Part shown: positions 1-8,680 of the stretch, piece after piece
Numbering within the stretch: position 1 is the first letter of the stretch
How the letters are laid out: every line of letters starts with the position of its first letter
Assembly (NCBI GenBank): GCA_963733085.1
Contig: CAVTBY010000016.1
Location: 1-64,000 of the forward strand
Origin: Desertimonas sp963733085
GTDB lineage: Bacteria > Actinomycetota > Acidimicrobiia > Acidimicrobiales > Ilumatobacteraceae
Reading direction: 5' to 3'
DNA length: 64,000 nucleotides
Program-made: the position numbers and the translations under genes
The notes under the pieces: model-generated
Database searches by the model: none
Seen by the model: only the letters and a program-made list of their open reading frames with translations
Told to the model about the DNA's origin: nothing

Positions 1-22
1 TACTAATCGGCCGAGGGCTTGG
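1..22 (+). rRNA. 23S rRNA, extreme 3' end (partial)
   Basis: The first bases match the conserved 3' terminus of bacterial 23S rRNA (TACTAATCGGCCGAGGGCTT). The gene body lies to the left of the window. The exact mature end is uncertain by a few bases. A 5S gene follows about 67 bp downstream, as in a normal rrn operon. Confidence 0.85.
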
Positions 23-88
23 ATTGAATCGCTCGTGCTTGCTCTGGAGTCCTCGAGGTTGGCGTTGGCCACCTCTTTGACAACCGAT

Positions 89-205
<117 letters not shown>

Positions 206-212
206 TTCGATT

Positions 213-247
213 GAAGGAGCGCCCCTGGTCTGCCGGGGCGCTCCTTC
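213..247. terminator. rrn operon terminator hairpin
   Basis: A perfect 13-bp inverted repeat (GAAGGAGCGCCCC, 213-225, and its complement, 235-247) encloses a 9-nt loop. It sits between the 5S gene and the end of the convergent PEBP gene, so it can stop transcription from both sides. There is no long T tract, as is common in high-GC actinobacteria. Confidence 0.85.
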
Positions 248-261
248 GCGTCATGCGCGCG

Positions 262-807
262 TCAGCGTTCGAATGTGGCGGTGATCGTGGCCCGCGCCAG
301 CGTGTGCCCGAACAGGTTGAAGCCGAGGACTGCCGGCGTGGCGTCGTCGGTGACGTCGAGATGGTCGACGTCGACGGCGTGAACGACGATGAAGTAGCGG
401 TGCGGTCCATGCCCAGGGGGTGGGCCGGCGCCGACGTACGCGGCGATGCCGGCGTCGTTGCGTAGTTGCACCGCCCCGTCGGGAAGGCCGGCACCGTCGC
501 TGCTCCCGGCCCCGGTGCCGAGTTCGGTCACCGTGGCGGGGATGTTGAACACCGCCCAGTGCCAGAATCCGCTCGCGGTCGGAGCGTCGGGGTCGTACAC
601 CGTGACGGCAAAGCTGCGCGTGCCAGCGGGGAACCCTGCCCAGGACAACTGCGGAGAAACGTCTTCACCGCCGTCCACGCCGAACACGGCGCTGGCGTTG
701 CGCGCCGGCATCGGTGCGCCGTCGGTGACGTCGCTGCTGGAGAGGTGGAACGACGGCACCGATGGAAGGAATTGGTACGGATCCGGTGGAGTTGGGCGAT
801 CGCTCAT
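262..807 (-). CDS. YbhB/YbcL family (PEBP-like) protein
   Basis: 181 aa from the ATG at 807; an upstream in-frame ATG at 864 would only add a non-conserved arginine-rich tail. The fold is recognised from the order of PEBP motifs: DVSPQLSW, the DPDAPTASGFWHW ligand-site stretch, the RNDAG loop and GPPPGHGPHRYF. Bacterial family members are small cytosolic or periplasmic proteins of unclear physiological role, related to phosphatidylethanolamine-binding and Raf-kinase-inhibitor proteins. No signal peptide is seen. It converges on the rrn terminator and stands alone on its strand. Confidence 0.85.
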   Translation of the reverse strand: MSDRPTPPDPYQFLPSVPSFHLSSSDVTDGAPMPARNASAVFGVDGGEDVSPQLSWAGFPAGTRSFAVTVYDPDAPTASGFWHWAVFNIPATVTELGTGAGSSDGAGLPDGAVQLRNDAGIAAYVGAGPPPGHGPHRYFIVVHAVDVDHLDVTDDATPAVLGFNLFGHTLARATITATFER

Positions 808-872
808 GGCGCGGACGTTACTGCGGCGCCGGAACGCAGCGGGAGGCGACGCTGCCCGTAGCATCGATTGCT

Positions 873-1814
873 ATGCCCGAGCGTCGTCCGGATCACCGCG
901 GTCGGCGATCGGGAGGCCCGCCTTCGAAGCGCACGGGTGGGAAGGGAAGCCGGCGAACCGGCGGGCGCCAGGAGCGCCCATTGACAACCGCTCAGCAGCG
1001 GTCCCGAGAGGTCGCTGCGCGGCGCGGGCCACGTCCACCTCGCGACCCCGAGGCGGAACGTCAGCGAATCGATGAGCGCACACTCGACGTGTGGATCGAC
1101 GAAGGCGCCGCCGGCGTTCGCGACGAAGCTGCCGGGGCAGTCGCCAGAGCGGCGACGGATCGACGACGCAAGCAGGTGCGCCCGCTTGATGCCGACGTCA
1201 CGGCGATGGTCGTCGCCAAGGCGCGAGATCCACGCCGGGGACACCAGTTGGCCCAGCGTCTTGCCGAGGCCGAGAATGCTCTCGAGCGTGATCGCCTCGA
1301 CGACGCCCGCCGGGCGATCACCCCGTTGCTACGGGAGATTCCCGGTGTTGCCGCCGTCCACGAGGTGGCCGGCCTCGTCAGCTACCGGCTGGGCCGCTGG
1401 CGTGAGGCCGTCAAGCAGCTCGAGGCGGCCCAAGCGCTCAACCCTCGTCCCGACCTGCTGCCCGTCCTTGCCGACAGTTATCGCGCCCTCAAACGGTGGT
1501 CGGACGTCGACCGAATCTGGGCAACCGTTCGAGAGATCTCCCCGCCACACGACGTGCTCGCCGAGGCACGCATCGTCGCTGCAGGTGCCCAGGCCGACCG
1601 CGGCGATCTCGTGGGCGCGTTGCGAATCATGTCGACGGTTCCGACGAAGCCACGGCGGGTACGCACCCACCATCTCCGTCAGTGGTACGTCCTCGGTGAT
1701 CTGCACGATCGCGCCGGCGATCCGTTGGAGGCGGCGCACTGGTTCGAACGTGTCGCCGCCGAGGACGTCGAGTTCGTCGACGTCCGCAACCGCCTTCGCG
1801 CCCTGGGGAGATGA
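873..1814 (+). CDS. TPR-like repeat protein
   Basis: 313 aa from the ATG at 873. The first ~100 residues are rich in Arg, Pro, Gly and Glu and look disordered. Residues ~125-310 form successive helix pairs with TPR spacing (for example AVHEVAGLVSYRLGRWREAV and the WYVLGDLHDRAGDPLEAAHWF pattern given here in two parts: WYVLGDLHDRAG, DPLEAAHWF). No enzymatic motif and no membrane segment are visible. TPR proteins are scaffolds, so the partner cannot be told from sequence. It precedes the Nudix gene by 18 bp and probably heads the rightward operon through rarA and glcDE. Confidence 0.7.
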   Translation: MPERRPDHRGRRSGGPPSKRTGGKGSRRTGGRQERPLTTAQQRSREVAARRGPRPPRDPEAERQRIDERTLDVWIDEGAAGVRDEAAGAVARAATDRRRKQVRPLDADVTAMVVAKARDPRRGHQLAQRLAEAENALERDRLDDARRAITPLLREIPGVAAVHEVAGLVSYRLGRWREAVKQLEAAQALNPRPDLLPVLADSYRALKRWSDVDRIWATVREISPPHDVLAEARIVAAGAQADRGDLVGALRIMSTVPTKPRRVRTHHLRQWYVLGDLHDRAGDPLEAAHWFERVAAEDVEFVDVRNRLRALGR

Positions 1815-1832
1815 GCCCGTAGCCTGCCGTCG

Positions 1833-2267
1833 GTGGCGAGTCGACACTTCCGTGCAGGTGTGGTCGCCGTGATCGAGCGGGACGACAGGACCGTCCTCGC
1901 CTTCGAGCGCGCCGACGTCCCGGGGAGCTGGCAGCTTCCCCAGGGCGGAATCGAGCCGGGTGAGGAAGCGCTCGATGCCGTGTGGCGGGAGATCAAGGAG
2001 GAGACCGGACTCGGTCCGACGGATGTCACGCTCGTCGGTGAGCATCCAGACTGGGTGGCCTACGAGTGGCCGCTGGAGATCCGCGCCGGACGCAAAGGGA
2101 TCGGTCAGGTGCAACGCTGGTTCACGTTCCGCGCCGTGGATCCGGACGTGGTTGCGCAGCCCGACGGGACCGAGTTCATGGCGTGGCGCTGGGTCGACAG
2201 GCAATGGCTGGTCGACAACGTGATCCCGTTTCGGTCGCCGGCGTACGCGCGTGTGCTGTTGGGGTGA
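1833..2267 (+). CDS. Nudix hydrolase, RppH-like
   Basis: 144 aa with GTG start. The Nudix box is intact at residues 38-60 (G38, E44, R52-E53, E56-E57, G59), giving the metal and pyrophosphate site. The sequence before it (SWQLPQGG) and the short length resemble the RppH/Ap4A hydrolase branch, which removes pyrophosphate from mRNA 5' ends or splits dinucleoside polyphosphates. Substrate is an inference. Its TGA overlaps the GTG start of rarA (2264), so the two are translationally linked. Confidence 0.85.
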   Translation: MASRHFRAGVVAVIERDDRTVLAFERADVPGSWQLPQGGIEPGEEALDAVWREIKEETGLGPTDVTLVGEHPDWVAYEWPLEIRAGRKGIGQVQRWFTFRAVDPDVVAQPDGTEFMAWRWVDRQWLVDNVIPFRSPAYARVLLG

Positions 2268-3541
2268 GCGGCGACACCTTGTTCGACGATGCCGCGGCCG
2301 AGCGGCTCCGCCGCCAAGCACCGCTCGCCGCCCGGCTGCGACCGCGGACGATCGACGACGTCGTTGGCCAGCCGCACCTTCTCGGCCCCGGCAAGCCACT
2401 GCGCCGCCTCGTCGAGACCGACACGATGTCGTCCGTCCTGCTCTGGGGCCCGCCCGGCACTGGCAAGACGACGTTGGCCCTCGCGGTCGCCGGCTCCACG
2501 TCGAAGGATTTCGAACAGCTGTCCGCGGTGACCGCCGGCGTGAAGGACGTGCGCGACGTGATCGAGCAGGCCCGTCGGCGTCTCGGTGAACACGGTCGCG
2601 GCACCATCCTGTTCCTCGACGAGATCCATCGGTTCAACAAGGCCCAACAGGATGCTCTGCTTCCGGCCGTCGAGGACGGCACCCTCACCTTGATCGGGGC
2701 CACGACGGAGAACCCGTTCTTCGAGGTCAATCCGCCGCTGCGCAGTCGCTCGACCCTGTTTCGTCTCGATCCGCTCGACGCCGCCAGCTTGCGAACCTTG
2801 GCCCAGCGTGGTCTCGAGGCCCTCCAGGCCACGGCCGAGCCGGACGCGATCACGCTCGTCGTCGAGCGTGCGGGCGGTGATGGCCGCCAGGTGCTGACAT
2901 CCGTGGAGGTCGCCGCGGCGATCGCTCACCCCGGACCGGTCACGCTGGCCGACGCCGAGGCAGCACTGTCGACGAGCGCGGTCCGCTACGGCCGCGATGA
3001 TCACTACGACGTCATCAGCGCGTTCATCAAGTCGATGCGCGGATCGGACCCTGACGCCGCCGTGTACTGGCTCGCGAGGATGCTGGAGGCAGGTGAAGAC
3101 CCGCGCTTCATCGCTCGTCGGATGGTCATCTTCGCCAGCGAGGACATCGGGATGGCAGATCCCCAGGCACTCGTCGTCGCCGTCGCCGCAGCCCATGCGC
3201 TCGAGTTCGTCGGGTTGCCCGAGGCCCAGCTCAACCTGTCCCAGGCGGTGATTCACCTGGCCACGGCGCCGAAGAGCAACGCAAGCGCGATGGCGGTGTG
3301 GACCGCTCGCGCCGACATTGCCAGCGGTGCGCTCGGCGAGGTCCCGGCCCACCTGCGCGACTCCCACTACCGCGGCGCAGCGACGATCGGGCACGGCACC
3401 GGGTACGAGTATCCCCACGCCCACGAGGACGGATGGGTCGAGCAGAACTACCTGCCCGACGACCTCGCCGGTCGGTCGTGGTACCACCCGACACCGCGCG
3501 ACCAGCCCCGGACTGGGACCGATGAGGACTACCCTCGGTGA
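2264..3541 (+). CDS. rarA: Replication-associated recombination AAA+ ATPase RarA (MgsA)
   Basis: 425 aa, normal family length. The GTG start at 2264 overlaps the preceding stop; longer in-frame extensions run through the Nudix gene and are not conserved. Walker A GPPGTGKT lies at residues 62-69 and Walker B LDEIHRFNKAQQ at 118-129, followed by the sensor-1 region GATTENPFF. The C-terminal half carries the helical tetramerisation region (SAFIKSMRGSDPDAAVYWLARM) typical of RarA/WRNIP1. The protein acts at stalled forks and resembles clamp-loader subunits. In many actinobacteria it sits beside small membrane proteins, as here. Confidence 0.95.
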   Translation: MSGDTLFDDAAAERLRRQAPLAARLRPRTIDDVVGQPHLLGPGKPLRRLVETDTMSSVLLWGPPGTGKTTLALAVAGSTSKDFEQLSAVTAGVKDVRDVIEQARRRLGEHGRGTILFLDEIHRFNKAQQDALLPAVEDGTLTLIGATTENPFFEVNPPLRSRSTLFRLDPLDAASLRTLAQRGLEALQATAEPDAITLVVERAGGDGRQVLTSVEVAAAIAHPGPVTLADAEAALSTSAVRYGRDDHYDVISAFIKSMRGSDPDAAVYWLARMLEAGEDPRFIARRMVIFASEDIGMADPQALVVAVAAAHALEFVGLPEAQLNLSQAVIHLATAPKSNASAMAVWTARADIASGALGEVPAHLRDSHYRGAATIGHGTGYEYPHAHEDGWVEQNYLPDDLAGRSWYHPTPRDQPRTGTDEDYPR

Positions 3542-3542
3542 C

Positions 3543-3920
3543 GTGAGCACCGGAGAGCTTGCCCTTGTCGTTGGTGCCGTGCTCTGTGCGCTCGCCTTCG
3601 CTGCCCTCGCCGTCACGCTGGTGCGCGTCCGCGATTCTCTGGCCGACTTGCGCATTGAAGTCGTTTCCCTGCGCACCGAGTCGGCGGCGGTGATGGGCGA
3701 GCTTCGAGAGTCGACCACGGCGGCGGCCGAGAGTGTCGCGGCGGCCCGCGCCGACCTCGAGCGCTTCGATCGGGTCCTCGGCTCGGCCGAGGCGATCGGC
3801 TCGGCACTCGAGGGTGGCTCCCGGATCAGTAGGGCAGCGCTGTCGGCACCGATGATCAAGGCGGCCGGAATCGCCACTGGAACGGGCCGCGCCATGAGGC
3901 GGCTGCGGAGCGATTCGTGA
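3543..3920 (+). CDS. Small membrane protein, DUF948-like
   Basis: 125 aa from the GTG one base after the rarA stop; an ATG at 3522 inside rarA is an alternative start. One N-terminal transmembrane helix (LALVVGAVLCALAFAALAV) is followed by an alanine-rich helical region that could form a coiled coil (residues ~30-80). This layout matches the DUF948 type found downstream of rarA in actinobacteria. Function is unknown; anchoring of a soluble helical domain at the membrane is all that can be inferred. Confidence 0.7.
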   Translation: MSTGELALVVGAVLCALAFAALAVTLVRVRDSLADLRIEVVSLRTESAAVMGELRESTTAAAESVAAARADLERFDRVLGSAEAIGSALEGGSRISRAALSAPMIKAAGIATGTGRAMRRLRSDS

Positions 3921-4267
3921 TGCGTCGAGTCGTGTGGTTCGTCGGCGGCGTGGCCACGGGCGCCGCCGGGGCCGGCTACGCCAAGCGCAAGGTCACTGCC
4001 GCTGCCAACCGGATGCGCCCGTCCAACGTCGCCCACTCCACCACGGCGGCGTTGCGTCGGGGCGGGCAGCGCTTCGTCGGCGCGGTCCACGAGGGGATGA
4101 CAGCAGCACGGCGGCGTGAGGACGAGTTGCGCGCCGAGCGAGACGGACGTCTGGTTCGCCTGCGCGATCACCTCGCCGACGGCGACGAGGTGCTCGTCGA
4201 CGGCGAGGTCGTCGAGCCGGGACGGGTGATCCTCCTGCGCCGCCCTGATCGCCCGACCCGTCGATGA
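3917..4267 (+). CDS. Small membrane-associated hypothetical protein
   Basis: 116 aa; GTG at 3917 or the ATG at 3920, both overlapping the previous stop. A short glycine/alanine-rich hydrophobic N-terminus (VVWFVGGVATGAAGAGYA) precedes a basic segment and an acidic C-terminal half. It resembles the small proteins usually found between rarA and alaS in actinobacteria. It overlaps glcD by 4 bp (ATGA). Function not recognised. Confidence 0.65.
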   Translation: MMRRVVWFVGGVATGAAGAGYAKRKVTAAANRMRPSNVAHSTTAALRRGGQRFVGAVHEGMTAARRREDELRAERDGRLVRLRDHLADGDEVLVDGEVVEPGRVILLRRPDRPTRR

Positions 4268-5691
4268 GCCGCACCGTCACACTGCTCGAGGAGTTGCAGC
4301 GCGTCCTCGGGCCGGAGCGCGTTCGGGACAGCGGTGCCGAGTTGTCGCTGTACCGCCGCGACGCCGGGCACATGGCGGGAGTCGCCTCCGTCGTGTGCTT
4401 CCCGACCACCACGGCCGAGGTCGCTGCGTGTGTCAGCGTCGCCGCCGACGCGAGCGTCCCGTTTGTCGCCCGTGGATCCGGGACCGGTCTCGCCGGAGGG
4501 GCCGTCCCTCCCGAGGGGGCGGTCGTCATCTCGCTCACGAAGATGAACCGGATCCGCGGCGTCGATCCCGACACCCGGCGGGCGTGGGTCGAGCCAGGCG
4601 TTCTCAACCTCGACCTCAGCCGTGCTGTCGCCGTCCACGGGCTGCACTTCGCTCCCGATCCGAGCAGCCAGCAAACGTGCACGATCGGCGGCAACGTCGC
4701 CAACAACTCCGGTGGCCCGCACTGTCTCGCCGAGGGCGTGACGGCGAGCCACATCCTCGCTCTCGAAGTGGTGCTCCCGGACGGGACCGTCACGGTGCTC
4801 GGCGGCGAGGATCCGGAACCTCAGGGATACGACCTGCGCGGAGTCTTCGTCGGCAGTGAGGGGATGTGCGGCATCGCCACGGCGATCTGTGTCCGTCTCA
4901 CGCAGGATCCACCCGTGGTCCAGACGATGCTGCTCGATTTCGCCGACGTCGAAGCCGGGGCATCGACCGTCAGCGACATCATCGCTGCCGGCATCGTCCC
5001 GGCGGCGATGGAGATGATGGACCAACTCTGCCTGCAGGCGGTCGAGGCGTACATCCATGCCGGGTTGCCGGTGGACGCTGCTGCCGCACTGCTCGTCGAG
5101 GTCGTCGGGCTGGCGGGCGCTGTTGACGCCGATACGGAGACGATCGTCGGCATCGCCCGACGGCGAGGGGTGCGCAGCGTGCGCGTCGCCGCCGACGCAG
5201 CCGAGCGGGCGCTGCTCTGGAAGGGCCGCAAGTCGGCGTTCGGGGCGATCGCCCGGATCAAGCCGAACTACTACCTGCACGACACGGTGGTGCCGCGTCA
5301 CGAGCTGCCGGCAGTCCTCGGCGAGGTCTATGCCATCGCCAAGCGATTCGATCTCGACGTCCTCAACGTGTTCCACGCCGGCGACGGCAACCTCCATCCG
5401 CTGTTGCTGTTCGATGAGCGAGAGCCAGGGGTCATGGAACGAGTGTTGGCGGCAGGCGACGCGATCGTCGCCGCCTCGGTGGCCGCCGGCGGCGTGCTCA
5501 GCGGCGAGCACGGGATCGGCCTCGAGAAGCGCGACATGATGCCGTTGATGTTCAGCGACGTCGATCTCGCCGCTCAGGCGGCCTTGCGCCTGGCGTTCGA
5601 TCCTGACGAGCGGTCGAACCCCGGCAAGGTGCTGCCGAGTCCGGCCAGGTGCGCCGACGTGCAGTCGATTCCCGCTGGTGCATGGATCTGA
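4264..5691 (+). CDS. glcD: FAD-linked oxidase, glycolate oxidase subunit GlcD-like
   Basis: 475 aa. The N-terminal PCMH-type FAD domain shows ARGSGTGLAGGA near residue 76 and CTIGGNVANNSGGPHC near 139. The C-terminal domain has NVFHAGDGNLHPLL and SGEHGIGLEKR, typical of GlcD and D-lactate dehydrogenases. The family oxidises 2-hydroxyacids (glycolate, D-lactate) and passes electrons through the iron-sulphur subunit GlcF to quinone. glcE follows with a 10-bp overlap and glcF lies 3 kb downstream, supporting the three-subunit assignment. The substrate is not determined by sequence alone. Confidence 0.9.
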   Translation: MSRTVTLLEELQRVLGPERVRDSGAELSLYRRDAGHMAGVASVVCFPTTTAEVAACVSVAADASVPFVARGSGTGLAGGAVPPEGAVVISLTKMNRIRGVDPDTRRAWVEPGVLNLDLSRAVAVHGLHFAPDPSSQQTCTIGGNVANNSGGPHCLAEGVTASHILALEVVLPDGTVTVLGGEDPEPQGYDLRGVFVGSEGMCGIATAICVRLTQDPPVVQTMLLDFADVEAGASTVSDIIAAGIVPAAMEMMDQLCLQAVEAYIHAGLPVDAAAALLVEVVGLAGAVDADTETIVGIARRRGVRSVRVAADAAERALLWKGRKSAFGAIARIKPNYYLHDTVVPRHELPAVLGEVYAIAKRFDLDVLNVFHAGDGNLHPLLLFDEREPGVMERVLAAGDAIVAASVAAGGVLSGEHGIGLEKRDMMPLMFSDVDLAAQAALRLAFDPDERSNPGKVLPSPARCADVQSIPAGAWI

Positions 5692-6548
5692 CCGGCTTTG
5701 CCGAGGAGGTCGGCGGCGTCGGTGAGGTGACCATCACCGGGGCAACGACACGAGGTGGACCAGTGCCGGGGGTTCGCGCCGTGCGGGCGCCGACCGGGAT
5801 CGACTGGCTCCGCGGCGATGAGATGACGGTGTGTTGCGGTGCCGGCACGCTCGTCGCCGAGCTCGACGAGGCCCTCGCCGCAGTGGGGCAGTGCGTGGCG
5901 ATCCCACCGTCGGGCACCGTCGGCGGGGCGCTGGCCGTCGGCCGGAGCGGGCTGCGCCGGCTCGGCTATGGCCCGATCCGCGACACCTTGCTGCAAGCTC
6001 GTTACGTCTCGTCTTCCGGCGAAGTCGTCAAGGCGGGCGGCCCGACGGTGAAGAACGTCAGCGGGTTCGATCTGTGCCGGTTGCTCGTCGGGTCCTACGG
6101 CACGCTCGGCTTCCTCGGCGAGGTGATCCTGCGCACCCGCCCGCGGGCACGTCACGAGCAGTGGTATGCCACGGCCAGCGATCCGCTCGACACGTTCGGC
6201 GGCCTGTACCGGCCGACGTCTGTGCTGTGGGACGGCGCGACGACGTGGGTCCTGCTCGAGGGCCATCCGGACGACATGGCGACGGCTGCGTCGGCCGCCG
6301 GTCTTGTCGAGGCACCCGGCCCTCCGCCGCTCCCGGCCGGTGGGCGCTGGTCGATCGCGCCGTCGGAGCTGAAGGCGTTGCAGGGTACGTTTGTCGCTGA
6401 AGTCGGCGTCGGCATCGTCCACCATGCCGACCCTCCACCGCGTCTGGAAGTGAGCGACTCCGTCCGCGAGCTCAACCGCAGGCTCAAGGCCAACTTCGAC
6501 CCGACCAACCGCCTCAACCCGGGCTTGGACGTTCTCGCCCTGCCCTGA
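5682..6548 (+). CDS. glcE: FAD-binding protein, glycolate oxidase subunit GlcE-like
   Basis: 288 aa from the ATG at 5682, inside the end of glcD. It keeps only the FAD-binding half of the GlcD fold: IPPSGTVGGALAVG, GGPTVKNVSGFDLCRLLVGS and the GTLGFLGEVILR stretch. Compared with E. coli GlcE (about 350 aa) it is short. The C-terminal FDPTNRLNPG motif is typical of the family. It should be the accessory subunit of the GlcDEF dehydrogenase. Its stop codon lies at the edge of a large inverted repeat shared with the convergent alkB gene. Confidence 0.85.
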   Translation: MDLTGFAEEVGGVGEVTITGATTRGGPVPGVRAVRAPTGIDWLRGDEMTVCCGAGTLVAELDEALAAVGQCVAIPPSGTVGGALAVGRSGLRRLGYGPIRDTLLQARYVSSSGEVVKAGGPTVKNVSGFDLCRLLVGSYGTLGFLGEVILRTRPRARHEQWYATASDPLDTFGGLYRPTSVLWDGATTWVLLEGHPDDMATAASAAGLVEAPGPPPLPAGGRWSIAPSELKALQGTFVAEVGVGIVHHADPPPRLEVSDSVRELNRRLKANFDPTNRLNPGLDVLALP

Positions 6549-6633
6549 TCCATCGGAGTGTTTGGTGTCATCCGAGTGTCGGGTGGCGACCTGTCCGCCA
6601 CGAAACACTCGGATGACCTGAAACACTCGGATC
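6547..6633. terminator. Large imperfect palindrome between glcE and alkB, likely bidirectional terminator
   Basis: The left half carries CATCGGAGTGTTT and CATCCGAGTGT; the right half carries ACACTCGGATG and AAACACTCGGATC in mirrored order. The inner GTGGCG (6583-6588) pairs with CGCCAC (6596-6601) around a 7-nt loop. The stem spans about 40 nt and overlaps both convergent stop codons. A 14-bp stretch of it recurs exactly at 12851-12864. Confidence 0.7.
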
Positions 6634-7234
6634 AGGAGATGCCGCTGTGGCGGAAGGTAATGGAGATGCGTGGTCCGGCGCTGCGGACTTTGGGGACCGA
6701 GTGCTGCCAGTGATGCTGACAGGCACCGCCCATCACCAAGAGGTCGCCATGACCGACGTTGTAGGTGAGCGAGCGTCCACCGGTCCGTGGCCGCAGGCGG
6801 AAGGGACGGCGTGATCCGACGCTGACGATGGCGATGTGCGCTTCGGGGAGTTTCGGCCCGCGCAGGTCGCCGTGCCAGGCGACCGAGTCGTTGCCGTCGC
6901 GGTACCAGTTGAACCCGATCGAGTCGAACTCCACGTCGTAGCGTGCACTCAGTGCTCGCCGCGCCTCGCCGAGCACCGGAAGCGGCTCGCCGCCTGAAGG
7001 GCCACTCCACCACGAGGTCAACCGCGGTTCGGGAAGGCGCCGGTCGTACATCGTCACCGTGCGTTGGCGCCACTCCAGCCCTTCGACCAGGGCCGTGAAC
7101 GTGTCGTCGGCGCCGGTCAACCACTCCGGCGCGAAGTCGATCCAACAACGGCCGTCGAGGTGGCGGCACTGAACTCCGCCGAACGAGTTGTCGACCGCCG
7201 CCTCGGCGCTCCCGAACAACGACCCTTGGAACAT
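6632..7234 (-). CDS. alkB: AlkB-family 2-oxoglutarate/Fe(II) dioxygenase (DNA/RNA alkylation repair)
   Basis: 200 aa from the ATG at 7234, the usual length of AlkB2/3-type enzymes. The iron triad is visible as H121-x-D123 (WHGD) and H178, with R189 and R195 (PRISITFR) for 2-oxoglutarate binding. RDGNDSVAWH before the HxD is typical of ALKBH2/3-like bacterial members. These enzymes remove N-methyl lesions such as 1-methyladenine and 3-methylcytosine by oxidation. It follows the ALDH gene by 28 bp on the same strand. The formaldehyde it releases makes an adjacent ALDH notable, but a functional link is only a guess. Confidence 0.9.
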   Translation of the reverse strand: MFQGSLFGSAEAAVDNSFGGVQCRHLDGRCWIDFAPEWLTGADDTFTALVEGLEWRQRTVTMYDRRLPEPRLTSWWSGPSGGEPLPVLGEARRALSARYDVEFDSIGFNWYRDGNDSVAWHGDLRGPKLPEAHIAIVSVGSRRPFRLRPRTGGRSLTYNVGHGDLLVMGGACQHHWQHSVPKVRSAGPRISITFRHSGIS

Positions 7235-7262
7235 GCGTTCGATCTTAGCAACTGCGCCGGTT

Positions 7263-8651
7263 TCAGAGCACGCGCCGAATGATTGCCTCCTTCCAACGCT
7301 TGTAGGGCGGGTACGTGACGCTCGGATCCGGCTTGGTCGCCTTGGTGAGCACGCCGCGACGGTGGGAGAAGCGGTCGAACCCGGCTTCGCCGTGGTAGGC
7401 CCCGAAGCCGCTGGCGCCGACCCCGCCGAACGGCAATTCGGGGACGGCGAGCTGGACCATCGTGTGGTTGATCGCGACAGAACCCGACTTCGTGCGCTCG
7501 ATGATCCGCTCGGCGGTCGGCGTGTCGTCGGTGAACAGGTACAAGGCCAGTGGGTGTGGCCGAGCATTGACGAAACTCACTGCCTCGTCAAAGTTCTCGA
7601 CCGCGATCACCGGAAGGATCGGACCGAAGATCTCCTCGGACATCACCGCAGCGTCCGGCGCGACACCGGCGAGCACGGTCGGCGCGAAGTAGCGGTCGGC
7701 ACGGTCCGTACTCCCACCCGTGACGACGGCGTCGTAGCCACCGGCGTCGAGCAGCCGGGTCAGTCGATCGAAGTGCCGTTCGTTGATGATCCTGCCGTAG
7801 TCGGTCGACGTTTTCGGGTTCTCTCCGTAGAAGTCGTGGACCGACCGCAGCACCGCGCCGAGAAAGCGGTCCTCGACCGCTTTGGCGACGAGAACGTAGT
7901 CGGGGGCGACGCATGTCTGGCCGGCGTTGGTGAATCGGCCCCACGTGATGCGCCGAGCGGCGACGTCGATTTCCGCGTCGGCGACGACGATGGCCGGACT
8001 CTTCCCGCCGAGCTCGAGCGTCACGGGCGTGAGGTGCTCGGCAGCGGCGCGCATCACGATCTTGCCGACCGCGCCGCCGCCGGTGTAGATGATGTGGTCG
8101 AAACGTTGGTCGAGCAGCGCAGTCGTCTCGTCGACCGCTCCTTCGACGACCTGCACCACTCGTTCGTCGAGGTAGCGGGGGACGAGTTCGGCGAGTAGCG
8201 ACGATGACGCCGGCGCCAACTCGGATGGCTTCACCACGGCCGTGTTACCGGCGGCGAGCACCCCGACGAGTGGTGCCAGGGAGAGGTGAATCGGGTAGTT
8301 CCACGCGGCGATGACGAGCACGACACCCAGCGGCTGCCGATCCACCCGCGCGCTCGCCGGCCGCAAGGTCAGCGGCACGCGCACTCGGGCCGGCTGCATC
8401 CAGCGGCCGACCTGCTCGATGGCGTGCTCGATCTCACCGACGACGAACGACGTCTCCGTGGTGAACGACTCGATCGGCGGCTTACCGAGATCGGCGGCGA
8501 GGGCCGCGTTGACCCGACCATCGTTCTCCTCGAGGAGCCGCTTGAGCTGACGCAGTTGGGTGACGCGGGCTTGCTCGCTGTCCATCAAACCGGCGTCAGC
8601 ACCCTCGCGAACCCGGCCGACAATGCCGGCGATGTCGGCCAGGGCGGTCAT
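7263..8651 (-). CDS. Aldehyde dehydrogenase, class-3-like
   Basis: 462 aa, short like ALDH3-type enzymes. The NAD-binding and catalytic signatures are intact: VIAAWNYPIHLSL, VVKPSELAP, the TLELGGKSP glutamate motif, catalytic C247 in NAGQTCVAPDY, and EIFGPILPV. It oxidises an aldehyde to the acid with NAD(P)+; long-chain or aromatic aldehydes are common substrates in this class. It is transcribed divergently from glcF (8681), so both starts share a ~30-bp gap, and it probably forms an operon with alkB. Confidence 0.9.
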   Translation of the reverse strand: MTALADIAGIVGRVREGADAGLMDSEQARVTQLRQLKRLLEENDGRVNAALAADLGKPPIESFTTETSFVVGEIEHAIEQVGRWMQPARVRVPLTLRPASARVDRQPLGVVLVIAAWNYPIHLSLAPLVGVLAAGNTAVVKPSELAPASSSLLAELVPRYLDERVVQVVEGAVDETTALLDQRFDHIIYTGGGAVGKIVMRAAAEHLTPVTLELGGKSPAIVVADAEIDVAARRITWGRFTNAGQTCVAPDYVLVAKAVEDRFLGAVLRSVHDFYGENPKTSTDYGRIINERHFDRLTRLLDAGGYDAVVTGGSTDRADRYFAPTVLAGVAPDAAVMSEEIFGPILPVIAVENFDEAVSFVNARPHPLALYLFTDDTPTAERIIERTKSGSVAINHTMVQLAVPELPFGGVGASGFGAYHGEAGFDRFSHRRGVLTKATKPDPSVTYPPYKRWKEAIIRRVL

Positions 8652-8680
8652 TGCAGCGACATTACGTCGATACGGTGAGC

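Noticed and set aside
2105..4171. A 688-codon open frame on the minus strand across rarA
   Set aside because: High-GC shadow of rarA and its neighbours: composition is Arg/Asp-rich without domain motifs, while the plus strand encodes clearly conserved proteins.
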